The notes under the pieces are model-generated. The model saw only the letters and a program-made list of their open reading frames with translations. It made no database searches and had not been told where the DNA came from. Positions 40,185 to 51,541 of a stretch of 64,000 nucleotides of DNA are shown here, piece after piece. Position 1 is the stretch's first letter. The number at the start of each line of letters is the position of its first letter. This stretch comes from Nyssa sinensis (lineage: Eukaryota; Streptophyta; Magnoliopsida; Cornales; Nyssaceae): positions 36,242,097 through 36,306,096 of the forward strand of contig CM018038.1 in assembly GCA_008638375.1 (NCBI GenBank), given 5' to 3'. Made by a program: the position numbers and the translations under genes.

Positions 40185-43100
40185 ATCTACAAATAAAGTT
40201 TAAAAATAAAATTGTTTCTATTTAATCATAAAAATTAAAATTCTTATCGAAGTAAAAATGATTACCCATTACATCATAAAATTGAAAATCCATTACATTA
40301 TAAAAGTCGAAAACCATTACACTTGATACTAACACATGTAACAACTATTACAATTATTCATTTGAGTTTGTATCATCATCTGAACTTGAATTTTCTTCAT
40401 TCTCGGTACAATACACTAACAATGTGTCATCATCAAAATCATTGTCTTCGTCATCATCATCATTAATCAACATTGCATCCCTCAAATCTAATTGTGTGGT
40501 ATTGGTGACGTCGGAAGCTACGACATGATCTGGTTCTACATCAGTTCTATTCAACCGATACGAAGTAACATCTTCCTGATCATGCCGAACAACACCATCG
40601 TGGGCAGTTTGAGACTCTTCTTGTAGTGCCTCCTCAATCCTCTCCAAATCTTCATCTCCGTTGCCAACTTCTAGGACATCATAAATATTTCTAGTTTTTA
40701 TTTTTTGGACAACATGCCAATCACCTCTTATTTTTGGGTCCTTCAAATAGAGAACTTGTTTTGCTTGAGATGCCAAAACATACGGATCATCTTTAAATGT
40801 TGTACGTGACGTATTAACACTTATGAAGTGGTTATCGATTTGCATTCCAGTCTTCCTATTACTTATATCCCACCAATCACATTTAAAAATATACACAGAA
40901 TGACTGTAGCAATAATGTAATTGTATGATGTCTTACAAAACACCATAGTACTCTACAGTTTGTCCTGTGTCACCATCTCCTTAAATAAGGACCCCACTAT
41001 TTTGTGTTCACCGAATGACCTCACGTTCCCTCTTGTGAAATCGAACACCATCAACAATTAAACTGGTGTAGCGGGATATCTTTTGATCAGGACCACATGC
41101 CAAGGAAATATAATTGATCGTACGCCTTAGGAGATTGTTGGTGGCGTGATAGCTTCATCTATTAATTCAATACAAGTACAAAATTAATTGAATACAAATG
41201 CATTAACTAATACAATTATAATTAACTGAAACCTTGTCTTACACGTTCTCCGAACCACTTTGGAAACAAATTTTGTTGTCTGTGCTCTAGATCAGAACTT
41301 GATACATGTTCTCTCTGAAGCTCGATCGTATGCTTACTGCATAAGATGAGATATGTCATATGTAACTTACATTTGTGTACTAACGTAGTATTGCAATGAT
41401 TTTGATAAACTTACTTAAAATATGGCAATGTCTCAGCGCAGTTGTTGAGCACGGTGTAGTGGGCTCTTTCCAGGTCTTGAGGATGACACCATTCATATAT
41501 ACGGGCATCTATTGGCTGCACATTCTGATTAAATGCCGTATGGCCAGTTCGTTGCTACCCTAGACATCTATTAGAATTTCGCTCTTGACGATTAAACCTT
41601 GTCTCAATATCTTCAAGATGCATAGAGCAAAAGGTGAGACATGCAACATCAACGTAAGCCTTAACAATTGACCCTTCTGGTCGTGCTTTGTTACGCACAT
41701 ATTGCTTCAATGTGTGCAAATATCTGTTTTGATAATTAATCAGTTATAGATTAAAATAGTTAGGATGGATAGATAACACAATTCATAAAATTAAATGTAC
41801 CTTTCTACTGGATACATCCAACGGTATTGGACAAGTCTGTCAATTTTTGCCTCATGAGACAAATGCATAGGTAAGTGGACCATTACATCAAAGAAAGCTG
41901 GAGGGAAAATCTGTTCTAACTTGTAGAGGATCACAACAACATCCCTTTCGAGCTTTTCAAGTACTTCCACATTCAACGTCTTCGCACATAATTCTCTAAA
42001 GAAGCAGCCCAACTCAGTCAATGTAGTCGATATGTCATCGGTGAGATATCCACGTAGTGTAACCGAAAGAAGTCGTTGTAAAAGGACATGGTAGTCATGG
42101 CTCTTCAATCTGGATATTTTCCCATCTATAACAATTACATACCGAGATATATTCGATGCGTATCCATCTAGGAACTTCACCGATTTAAACCACTCGCAAA
42201 TCCTCATTCTCTCTGTGGATGATAACGTCTACTGTGCAGGAGGCATGATATATTTATCACCGCTACGTATTAGGTGCAGCTCTTTCCTTATTTCCAGCTC
42301 CTACAAGTCCAACTGGGCTTTAACAGTATCCTTCGTCTTCCCTTCAATGTTCATTAAAGTTCCCAGCACATTATCACAGATGTTCTTCTCGATGTGCATA
42401 ACATCCAAATTGTGCCTCAACTTAAGGGTCTCCTAGTACGGCAAATCAAAAAATATGCTCTTCTTTGTACCCGGTATCTTCCCAAATCTCACTGGTTGGA
42501 TGAGTGCCAATTGCGCCAACACGTCTTTGCCAGACAACAATGGATGTGACAATCTGCGCTCAATTTTTCCATCAAACAGATGCTTCTGCTGATTTTGCCA
42601 GCCATGTGAAGGCGGTAGAAAACGACGATGGCACATGTAGCATATCTTCTTCCCATTAGACAAATGTAAGGAACATGCATCCTTATTGCAAACCGAACAA
42701 GCCAGATACCCCTTAGTGCTCCACCCAGACAAGTTCCCGTATGCTAGAAAGTCGTTTATGGTCCACAGTAACGCTGCATGCAATTGAAATGTCTCATTCT
42801 TAGAGATGTCGTATGCCTCTACCCCTACCTCCCACAATTCCTTCAACTCGTCCACTAAAGGACGCAAGTACACATCAATTTCATTACCAGGAGACTTCAG
42901 CCCTGGAATAAACGATGACATGAAGATAAATGATTCTTTCATACATTTCCATGATGGCAAGTTATACGGCACAAGCAACACCGGCCACATGCTGTAGGCA
43001 TTACTTATGTCACCGAACGGATTGAAACCGTCGCTAGCGAGCCCAAGTTGTACATTACACGGCTCATTTGCAAACCATTCATGATTTGTATCAAACTTAG

Positions 43101-43513
43101 CCCAAGTTTGTGAATTTGTCGGATGCCTACATACATTTCCCTTAGCAACACGCTTCTCTTTTTGCCACCGTATATCTTCTGCCGTCATTTGAGAAATGTA
43201 CAACCTTTGTAGCATCGGTTTTAAAGGAAAATATCTCAGCACCTTGTGCGGAATTGTCTTACTCTTTCCTCCATTCAGCTTGTACCTGGGTTCGTGGCAC
43301 ACCGTACACTCCTTACATTGTTCAGTCTTCTTCCAAAATAACAAGCAATCATTTTTGCAAGCATGTATGGGAATATACTCGAGGCCCAAATCTCTTAATA
43401 TTCTTTTTGCCTCGTAATATGATTTCGGAAGGGTCTCCCCAAGTAGGAAGGGCTGCTTTAATCAATTCAATGGCCATATTAACTGATTTGTTACTCTAAC
43501 AGTTGATGGTTTT

Positions 43514-46500
43514 TGTTATGACCCGAAATCCACCCCATGCGGATCCCGAATCGCGATCCGCCGCCCTTCGGCCCGAAGCCCTTAGGGCAAGGCTTCACGT
43601 GAGCAACGGCGCCGGACGGCTGTGCGATAGGGCCAAAACTGGCAAAGTGCGGAAGCGTGAAAAACTTTTTTTTTTCTCATTTCGTACGCCCGCTCGGTAC
43701 CGTCGCTTCTACTTCTTCTTCAGAGCAGTAAACAAATAATATACATTCAGAGCATACTAAAAATTTAAAGTTATAAATTTTACATATCCGTTGCCTTTCG
43801 GGCTTAAGTACATATTTGTCCAAAATTTACTACATCGAAATTTAACCAACTACGGGTCCTAGTACTTCCAAAACTCCTAATCCAATGGAGCTACCAATCA
43901 CCAATCCTCAAATTGGGCAAGGCTCCCAACCATTATCATCACCTGAAAAATGTTAGGGAATGGGGTGAGCTTCGAAAAGCCTAATGAGTAATTCTAGTAC
44001 TTTGTCATGGGTTTCAACTGGTAGTGGGTTAGTTCGAGAGAGACTTCATATAAACATACACTATCAGTTGTACATATACTTCAGATACAAGAATAGAATT
44101 CTTCAAAAAGGATAGCGTGAAGCATACAAGGCATTCAAGCTAGGCACATACTTCAATAATCGCAGGATACAAGAATCTTCAAATCACGTTGCATGATGCA
44201 TTTTTAAAGCATTCAATAAAGCATTTAATATGCAATAGAATTTATAAACATGTGCAGAGTGGCCATTTGAAGACCAAGGAAGTAATTGGAAATCTTTTCC
44301 ATGAAAATAGGAGGATGCAACTTCTTCTTCTTTAAAACATGGGGTTATATAAAAACCCAATTCAGATAAATGGAGGGTTAAAAACATGCTACCATTTCTG
44401 AAAACGTTTTTCATCTTTTTTTCTTTAATTAGGTGGAATTTGTTTCGAACCAGACTCCCGTTTTACTGCAATGCTACAATGGAGATATCTCGTTGCTTGG
44501 GGGATTAGATCCTGCTACCAGGCATTTCTTTGTGTCATAGTTGAATCCCTAAGGATTTCAACGTCGAATGTTGTGCTTATGCACAATTATCTTGCAAAAA
44601 AATGACTTCTTCGTGAAATACTTTTTATAAGTATTTAAAAACAAGATTTCTTCATTGGATGCTTTTTTAAAGAGCATCGAATTATGGCTTCTTCAAATAA
44701 ATGCTTTTCTTGAGTATTGAAAGCAGTGATTCCTTCCAATGTAAGTTTTTCATGAGTGTTGAAATATGATTTTCTAATAGATGCTTCTCATGAGTACAAA
44801 AGTATGGCTTCTTCAAGAAATGCTTTTGATGAACATCTAAAAACATGACTTCAATTAAAGAATGAATTTTCATGTGTATTCAAAACATGGACAATTAAAT
44901 CAGAGCTTTTAAATATTTGGAGGACTAATATTTGAAATATTTGACATAAGAGCTTAAAGAATTTAATCACGATGCACAGGAATTTATTAAGGCATAGACA
45001 GAATAAAACACTTAATTCACGAGGCATTTAGTAAAACCGACAATTACATGGACATGCAAGGAATTAGACGTATCATTGTCAGAATGTCAGAAAGTAAATT
45101 TGCATGCCATGTTAAAATTCATAAATGATTACGATTAAACGTTGGAATATAAAGCATATAAATACAAGATTTCAAAATACAGCAGGTATGAAAACGCTTC
45201 AGAATGTTTAAACTTAAACTTCTTCAGAATCCATGGAGATTAAAACCTCCACTTCAAAGTACAGGATTACTCACCTTGTTCTCCTAGGTCAGCTCTACTG
45301 GTGGCTTCCCATTTTTCCTTGTAATTCCTAAAAATCAAATTCATCAAGACTTCAATTAATTCCTCATTTACTTCAAATCATCTCTAATTGATGCTCTCCA
45401 TTTAATCTTAGACCTGACGTATCCTAATTTCCTAGGATTGGTCTTACTGGTCTACTCGTGGTAACTTAATAAGTTTTATCTTTCACGTGCCTTATTTTTT
45501 AGTATCCTAATTTTGGTATTTTGGACCTCACCGTTGGGTTCAGGAATGTCTAAGAAAGTCAATTTAGATACTTTTGAACTTTTTATTTGGCTTCGGGCAT
45601 ATGCAGGGCAAAATGGTAATTTATTTTTCTTGCCCCGGACCTATCATGGTTCTCAGAATATTTTACATATCTTTTAAGTAAATTTTTAAGTCTTTTGGAC
45701 TTTGTTTAGTATCCGCTTTTGATCATAGGGACACATCGGCCATTTAAATTTTATGACGTTCTGACCCCAAATCATTTTTTGGTCATATATATAAGTTCAT
45801 AATTATTTGGGCTTCTATTGGTATCAATTTCATCCAATTTGGACTTCATTTAGACTTTGTATTGTATTAGGGGCAATATAGTCATTTAACATTTATGTGT
45901 CTGTATTTTTCGAAACTTAATTTCATCAATTGGACTCCACCATTGAGTCCAGAATGCCCGACATAATCAAAATGGACTGTCTTTTATCTTTCTTTGGGCC
46001 TAGGTATCATCAAGGGTAGTACAATCATTTACCACTTACGTGTCTGTATTTTTCGGGACTTAATTTCTTAAATCAGACTCTACCATTGAGTCCAGAATGC
46101 TCGAAATAGTAGAAATATACTATTCATTTAATTTATTTGGGCTCCGTTTGACGTATTTAATGTCCAGGGGTAAAATAATAATTTTACCTAATTAATAAAA
46201 TAATTAATATAATTATCAATTATTTTTCAAGGGCTTAAATATACAAGTTTTTCAGAAACTGGCCAGAGTATAAATGTTCAAACTGTTGGGGTCAGGTTGT
46301 AAATTTCCAAAACTTTCAAACTGAACTAAAGGGTTCAGTTCACATGTAAGTGAACCGGATATATAACCCCATGTTTTAAAGAAGAAGAAGTTGTATCCTC
46401 CTATTTTCATGGAAAAGATTTCCAATTACTTCCTTGGTCTTCAAATGGCCACTCTGCACATGTTTATAAATTCTGTTGCATATTAAATGCTTTATTGAAT

Positions 46501-47193
46501 GCTTTAAAAATGCATCATGCAACGTGATTTGAAGATTCTTGTATCCTGCGATTATTGAAGTATGTGCCTAGCTTGAATGCCTTGTATGCTTCATACTATC
46601 CTTTTTGAAGAATTCTATTCTTGTATCTGAAGTATATGTACTAATTGGTAGTGTATGTTTATATGAAGTCTCTCTTGAACTAACCCACTACCAGTTGAAA
46701 CCCGTGACAAAGTACTGGAATTACTCATTGGGCTTTTCGAAGCTCAACCCATTCCCTAACTTTTTTCAGGTGATGATGATGGTTGGGAGCTTTGCCCAAT
46801 TTGAGGATTGGTGATTGGTAGCTCCATTTGATCAGGAATTTTGGAAGTACTAGGGCCTCGTAGTTGGTTAAATTTCGATGTAGTAAATTTTGGACAAATA
46901 TGTACTTAAGCCCGAGAGGCAACGGATATATAAAAGTTATAACTTTAAATTTTTAGTATGCTCTGAATGTATATTATTTGTTTACTGCTCCGAAGAAGAA
47001 GAAGAAGCGATAGTACCGAGCGGGCGTGCGAAAAGAAAAAGTTTTTCACGCTTCCGCACTTTGCCAGTTTTGGCCCTATCGCACAGCCGTTCGGCGCCGT
47101 TGCTCACGTGAAGCCTTGCCCTAAGGCCTTCGGGTCGAAAGGCTGGTGGTCGCGATTCGGGATCCGCATGGGGTGAATTTCGGGTCGTGACTA
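43514..47193. mobile_element. Palindromic LTR-derived element with ~0.84-kb inverted ends, TSD GTTTT/GTCTT
   Basis: The left arm (43514-44352) starts TGTTATGACCCGAAATCC. The right arm (46358-47193) ends GGGTGAATTTCGGGTCGTGACTA and is its inverted copy, about 95% identical by eye, ending at TATATAACCCCATG. Both arms are the 3' terminus of a family-A LTR. The 2-kb centre (44353-46357) continues the minus-oriented LTR, with modules at 45518, 45931 and 46073. Flanks are GTTTT (43509-43513) and GTCTT (47194-47198), a 5-bp duplication with one difference. It interrupts TNP2 codons between KLLHIKT and TINC, confirming the boundaries. Normal LTRs of the family have different left and right ends, so this is an unusual structure. 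Non-coding. Confidence 0.8.
44600..44880. repeat. Degenerate ~55-bp tandem repeats
   Basis: Units share ATGCTTTTxxTGAGxATxxAAA and ATGGCTTCTTCAA(A/G)AAATG. Four to five diverged copies lie in the centre of the palindromic element. Confidence 0.5.
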
Positions 47194-47687
47194 GTCTTAA
47201 TATGAAGGAGTTTCACAAGAAAGTCCAGTTTCGAAAATTTGTCACAACCCGGATATAACGGTTGCCTTGCTTTCCTCAACAACAATCAAACGCAGTCGAT
47301 TATCCCGTGTCACTCCTGTGACTACTCGCCCCAGTTGTAGCCCCCTGCAAGTCTGCCAGCATTTGTGGCAAGCCTTCGTAACCAACCCCAACATTATCAC
47401 CAAAGTCATCATCGTCGTCTTCTTCTTCATCATCAAATACCACTCGTATGTCACGACGTTCCCCATGAAATTCCCAACACATATACCTTTTGTCCATCCC
47501 GTGTTCGAGTAGGCGCTCTTTGGCATCATCTATGTGCATATAATCCCTATTATTGCACCTCCTACATAGGACATCTTATCCTATTTCTCCCATCTACAGA
47601 TGCACGAGCAAATTCAATAAAATCTTTGATCCCCTTCACATACCCTGGCGAATGATTGCCCCTCAAGTCCATCCAACTCTTATCCAT

Positions 47688-50159
47688 TTTTGTCTACTTA
47701 ATACAAGTAAAAAATGATACTCATTATAAATATGAAACATGAATCCTATCACCTCGAATTTCTCTCTAAAGGGTAATGTGGTCCTATCCCATTCGTGAAT
47801 GCACAATCTACATTGCAATCAGTAGCAAATCAAATGCTTGATTTCACTCGGACAAAATTTCAACAGCATCTCCCCACGATTCTCCAAGTATATGAGATAG
47901 ACGTTAGCATGCCTAAATATATATACCCAGAGAACAATAGAAGACCGTACTGAAATTTTATCATAGTGAAATATTCAAGCATATGCGTTATTGATTGCAA
48001 TGCAGATTTATGCATTCCCGAACTGTCCTCTCTGGACAATTCAAGAATCGATTTTCATACACACGAGTCCAATCGCGAATAAATTTCATGACAAGATTCA
48101 CATGTAATGAAAATGACTCCCGAACGGAGCTAGGCTTACATAAATATAATTGCTAACTTACAAAACAATTACCATAATTTTTTTTTCACGAAGTAATCCC
48201 TAAAAAAAAAATTAGGCCACACTCACAATGGCCCTGCTGAAAAGGCGCATCAACACGCAATATAGGAGAAAAGAGAATTGGATGCTCTTCTAGCCAAACT
48301 CATTTGATCTAATACAATCAAATGCTTGAGTTGTCGGACTAACTAGCAAGGTAACATGCTTCCAGATGAAATTGACAACAAATAAAAAAACAAAAAAAAG
48401 AAGGTTCTATGTGATATTTTTCTTTGACGAGGTAGTAGACTATGCATATCAAATACATTAAAAAGAAGATAGAGAGAGAGAAAAAAAAAAACCATCTTGA
48501 ATTGCATATCAAATATAAAATCATTTCTCTTTATTTTCTGCACTTTCTCTTAACTCCAAAATTCTATAATTAAACAATATTTAACCCTTTTATTACCCTT
48601 ATAAATCCTATCTTTCAAATCCTAGTCTCCTTCTCTCTTTTATTCATTCAAAGCTTCCCCACAAAAGAAACCCAAGCAACCCCTAGTTACTGTTCTACTG
48701 AACAGCCCATAAAGTCCTCCTTTCCTTGCTTACCTAGAGCCTTAAACTCTAACCTTTTTTTACACCTGCTTAAAGCCCTAAACCCAATGTTCTCACAATG
48801 TTTGGCCATAAAAATCAACAAAAAAAATCCTTTAAAAGGCCCATCTTCACTGCTAGCCACAACAATATTGGAGTATAGCTTGTTGAGTGTGCTCCCCTTT
48901 TAAGCTTCTAAACTTAATGTTCTAAACCCTATGCTTGTCCCACATCATTCCCAAAGGTCAAAAGGAGAATGGCTTAAAACCAGCTCTTATAAACCACATC
49001 CAGATACAAGTAAGAAGTGACTAAAGTTTAACATGGGTTAAAGACAAAAATCCAGTCTAATTCAAATTAATACAATTTCACATGTTTTTAAAATGGGATT
49101 CCACCTAGTTAACATGTTATAATGACTCTACGTTAAAAAAATATGATAAATTATAATTCCATTAAAAGTCAAAGTTTTTTTAAATTGAAACTAAAATAAA
49201 GCTTTCTTGCTCATCTCAAATTGGAACAATCCTTCTTGCTTGGAATAATCCCATTAACTTTAGTTAATTAAGTAAAGTTTCACGTAAAACATTAAACAAA
49301 ATAATAAAAAATAAAAAATATTATTTAAAAAAAATAAGATTCTAACTGTAATTTAAATAAGGTCTTGGGAGGTGTTAATAGCAATAAAATTTTTCAAGTA
49401 CATGAGACTATGCATAAGGCATATGCATTATGACCTTTTCTTTAAAAATAACAAGCAATCACATGCAACAAGAAAATGACAAAAGATGGCTCAAGCTCCT
49501 ACAAATAGCCATCAAAATTCAAAGATATCCTTAAACATGAATGTCTTTTCTTTCAAATGTTATTTTTCAAAACAGATCTAACAAAGTATTAATTTTCACA
49601 AATTGAATATAACCAAAAGAGATAGAAGCCACTTCACAGACAATAGAACGGCTTCAACACCGTTTATCTAAAAATAAGATTATATTTTCAATAAGTTCGT
49701 GCACCCACCCAACAATTTTGTTTTTTGTTTGATAAGTGCAATCACCCAACAACTCATTCTCTAGTTAGACAAATCCCCATCCAAAAAGGAGCCAAACGAA
49801 GAAAATAAGGGATTTATAAAAGAGCAGTTGGCAAGTTAGACAGAATTTCCCAAAAATCAGCAGACCCAGCTATTCCCAAAAATCATATATTACAAGAAGA
49901 AGAAAAATAAACAACTTTAAAACAAACCCAAACCTGATTGTCTCAAACTCGTTGAAGTGGTGAGAGAGAGAGAGAGAGATCGGAGATCGATCCAGAGAGA
50001 GAAACTGAGAGATCGGAGACAATCGACCGATCCGAACCAAGCGTCTGATTTATGCAGTTATGGAAATCGGAGATCGTGTTGGAGAGAAAAAGAGCCCAAA
50101 TGCGAAACTGATGAGAGAGCGCAGATCGATTTGAGAACGACAGGGAACGATTTATAAGG
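47688..50159. other. Non-coding upstream part of the CACTA element
   Basis: Probable promoter and leader region of the TNP2 gene plus filler. No frame resembles a protein. A-rich and T-rich stretches and a GA microsatellite (49960-49978) are visible, followed by an AGATCGGAGATCGATC-rich patch (49977-50075). Confidence 0.4.
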
Positions 50160-50490
50160 GCTTATTAGCGACGCACATGTGCGTTGCTAATATTCCCTTG
50201 TGCGTCGCTAATTTTATGGAAAACGCCGCTGTTTTTTGTCCACCTCACTATTTGCGACGGCCATGTGCACGTCGCCAGTATTAGCGGCGCCTTTGTGCGT
50301 TGCCAATGGTGTAGGGTGCGTCACAAATAACTTCACGCCTTTTTTTTTGCACCGTTCATTAATTTTTTTTTTTTACCTTTTTTCACTCATTCGCGATACA
50401 CAGTTGAGCGTCACAAAAAATGGCTTTTAGCGACAATTTTCGCGATTCGCTAATAATTGGCGTCGCAAAAACTGTGTTTTTTTTGTAGTG
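50160..50490. repeat. CACTA right subterminal repeats
   Basis: Copies of TTAGCGACGC, GTCGCTAAT, TTTGCGACGG and GCGTCGCAAAA in both orientations, matching the left subterminal set; ends in the terminal TTTTTTTTGTAGTG. Confidence 0.8.
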
Positions 50491-51541
50491 GAGGCTTAAT
50501 TAAGCGACTAGATGAACTCAGAAACTAAAAGAGGGACTACTATATAATTAAAAGACCTCTGGACTAAAAAATGAAGTCCATTAGGGTAAGTATAGTATCG
50601 AACAGTATAAGACATACAAAGGGCAAATGACCAAAATGCCCGTAAAAGCTAAAGTGAGTCACACGATGAACTACCAAGTGTTAAAAATCCTAACTAAATA
50701 CCATAAGGGAATCTTAAACAATAAAATTAAGTCCAAAAGAGACTAAAAACATTAAGTAAGCAAAGATTTAAGTTGAGATATGTACTGATATAGTACCAAT
50801 GTGTTTTGATCCATGATTAGGATCACCAGCAAGGAAATAGAGATAAGATGAATGCCAAGGCAAGTCAAGTAAACAAGTAAGCAAGTGACTATGGACTTTG
50901 GACCACAAGTGAGTAACCCTAAACCTTAAAATTGAGATATTTTCATGAAATGTAGTTCCTTAAAGCTTTATAATATTATATGCAGTTCTTTTCAGCTTTA
51001 TAACATATTTTATACTATTATGTTATATGTTTCAACTACATGACTATATTCAGTATACTGAGATAAATATTTGAATTGCATGTTTTTAAATAGCTTCTCT
51101 TTAAATATTTTATAGAATTGATATTTTGCAAGCATGTTAGTAAGCTAAGATGAAGAGAGACTCTAGCCAAGAGAGGATTAGTATCCTAGCCATGGAGATA
51201 ACAACTTGAAGTGATAGATAGCAGACTGATGTGATAGCTTGGAGTATGAATGATATTCACCGATGATGTATTAGTTTAAATACTCATGTATAATGCAATC
51301 TCTAATGTTATGTTAGTTATGCTCCGCTGAGTGTAGCTGCATTCAAACAATAATTTTTACAAACTCAGATTTCTGCTACATAACTTTATATGACTGAATG
51401 CAATTTACTTGAAAATGTAAAGAAACATCGATTAGACACGTTATCGATATGCTAAACAAAGTTAGTGTATTGGTGAAGTTCCTAACTGGCCAGTCCTTAT
51501 CCCTAATCCACATAGGGTGGGGTTTGGGATGTGATAGAGGG

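Larger units (their letters stand above)
40354..47687 (-). pseudogene. CACTA TNP2-type transposase, broken and interrupted
   Basis: Read on the - strand from ATG at 47687. The N-terminal transposase-associated segment starts MDKSWMDLRGNHSPGYVKGI, with a frameshift where CPCRRCNN is expected (about 47565), then RCNNRDYMHIDDAKERLLEH and an acidic linker. KFSKLDFLVKLLHIKT then runs to the insertion. After 43514 it resumes with NKSVNMAIELIKAAL, including a TAG where TGG is expected and a frameshift near 43440. The tnp2 catalytic domain follows (42433-43389: GLEYIPIHACKNDC, CHEPRYK, NPFGDISNAYSMWPVLLVPY, CYMCHRRFLP). Next is a DUF4218-like domain (41560-42300: NISRYVIVIDGKISRLKSHD, IFPPAFFDVMVHLPMHL). 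A DUF4216-like domain (40354-41140: FKCDWWDISNRKTGMQIDNH) and an acidic tail end at 40354. Several stops and shifts show that it is inactive. Known role of the family: cut-and-paste transposition. Confidence 0.85.
35497..50490. mobile_element. CACTA (En/Spm) DNA transposon, 15.0 kb, TSD GAG
   Basis: The left end is CACTATAAGAAACACCA and the right end, reverse-complemented, CACTACAAAAAAAACACA. The 3-bp duplications GAG are exact (35494-35496, 50491-50493). Subterminal GTCGCTAA/GCGACG repeats fill both ends. It encodes, on the - strand, decayed versions of the two usual CACTA proteins: a TNP2-type transposase and a second, Ptta/En/Spm-type protein. It carries a 2.3-kb satellite-like array near its left end and a 3.68-kb LTR derivative (43514-47193). 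Stops and frameshifts in both genes mean it is not autonomous now. It lies inside the outer solo LTR. Confidence 0.92.
14811..51536 (+). mobile_element. Outer family-A solo LTR split by nested insertions, TSD GAGGG
   Basis: The left end is TGTAACACGC at 14811, preceded by GAGGG (14806-14810). The right end is CATAGGGTGGGGTTTGGGAT followed by GTGATA at 51536, followed by GAGGG (51537-51541): a perfect 5-bp duplication 36.7 kb apart. The LTR's own sequence is 14811-16706, about 34991-35496 and 50494-51536, together about 3.4 kb, matching the other LTRs. The 16706 end stops inside a module (GGGCATTCCA) and 34991 resumes a little further along in the same module (CGAGGTACCAAAAATA). Everything between came in later. 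It contains GT/TA microsatellites (about 15400-15440) and no coding frame. Confidence 0.8.
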
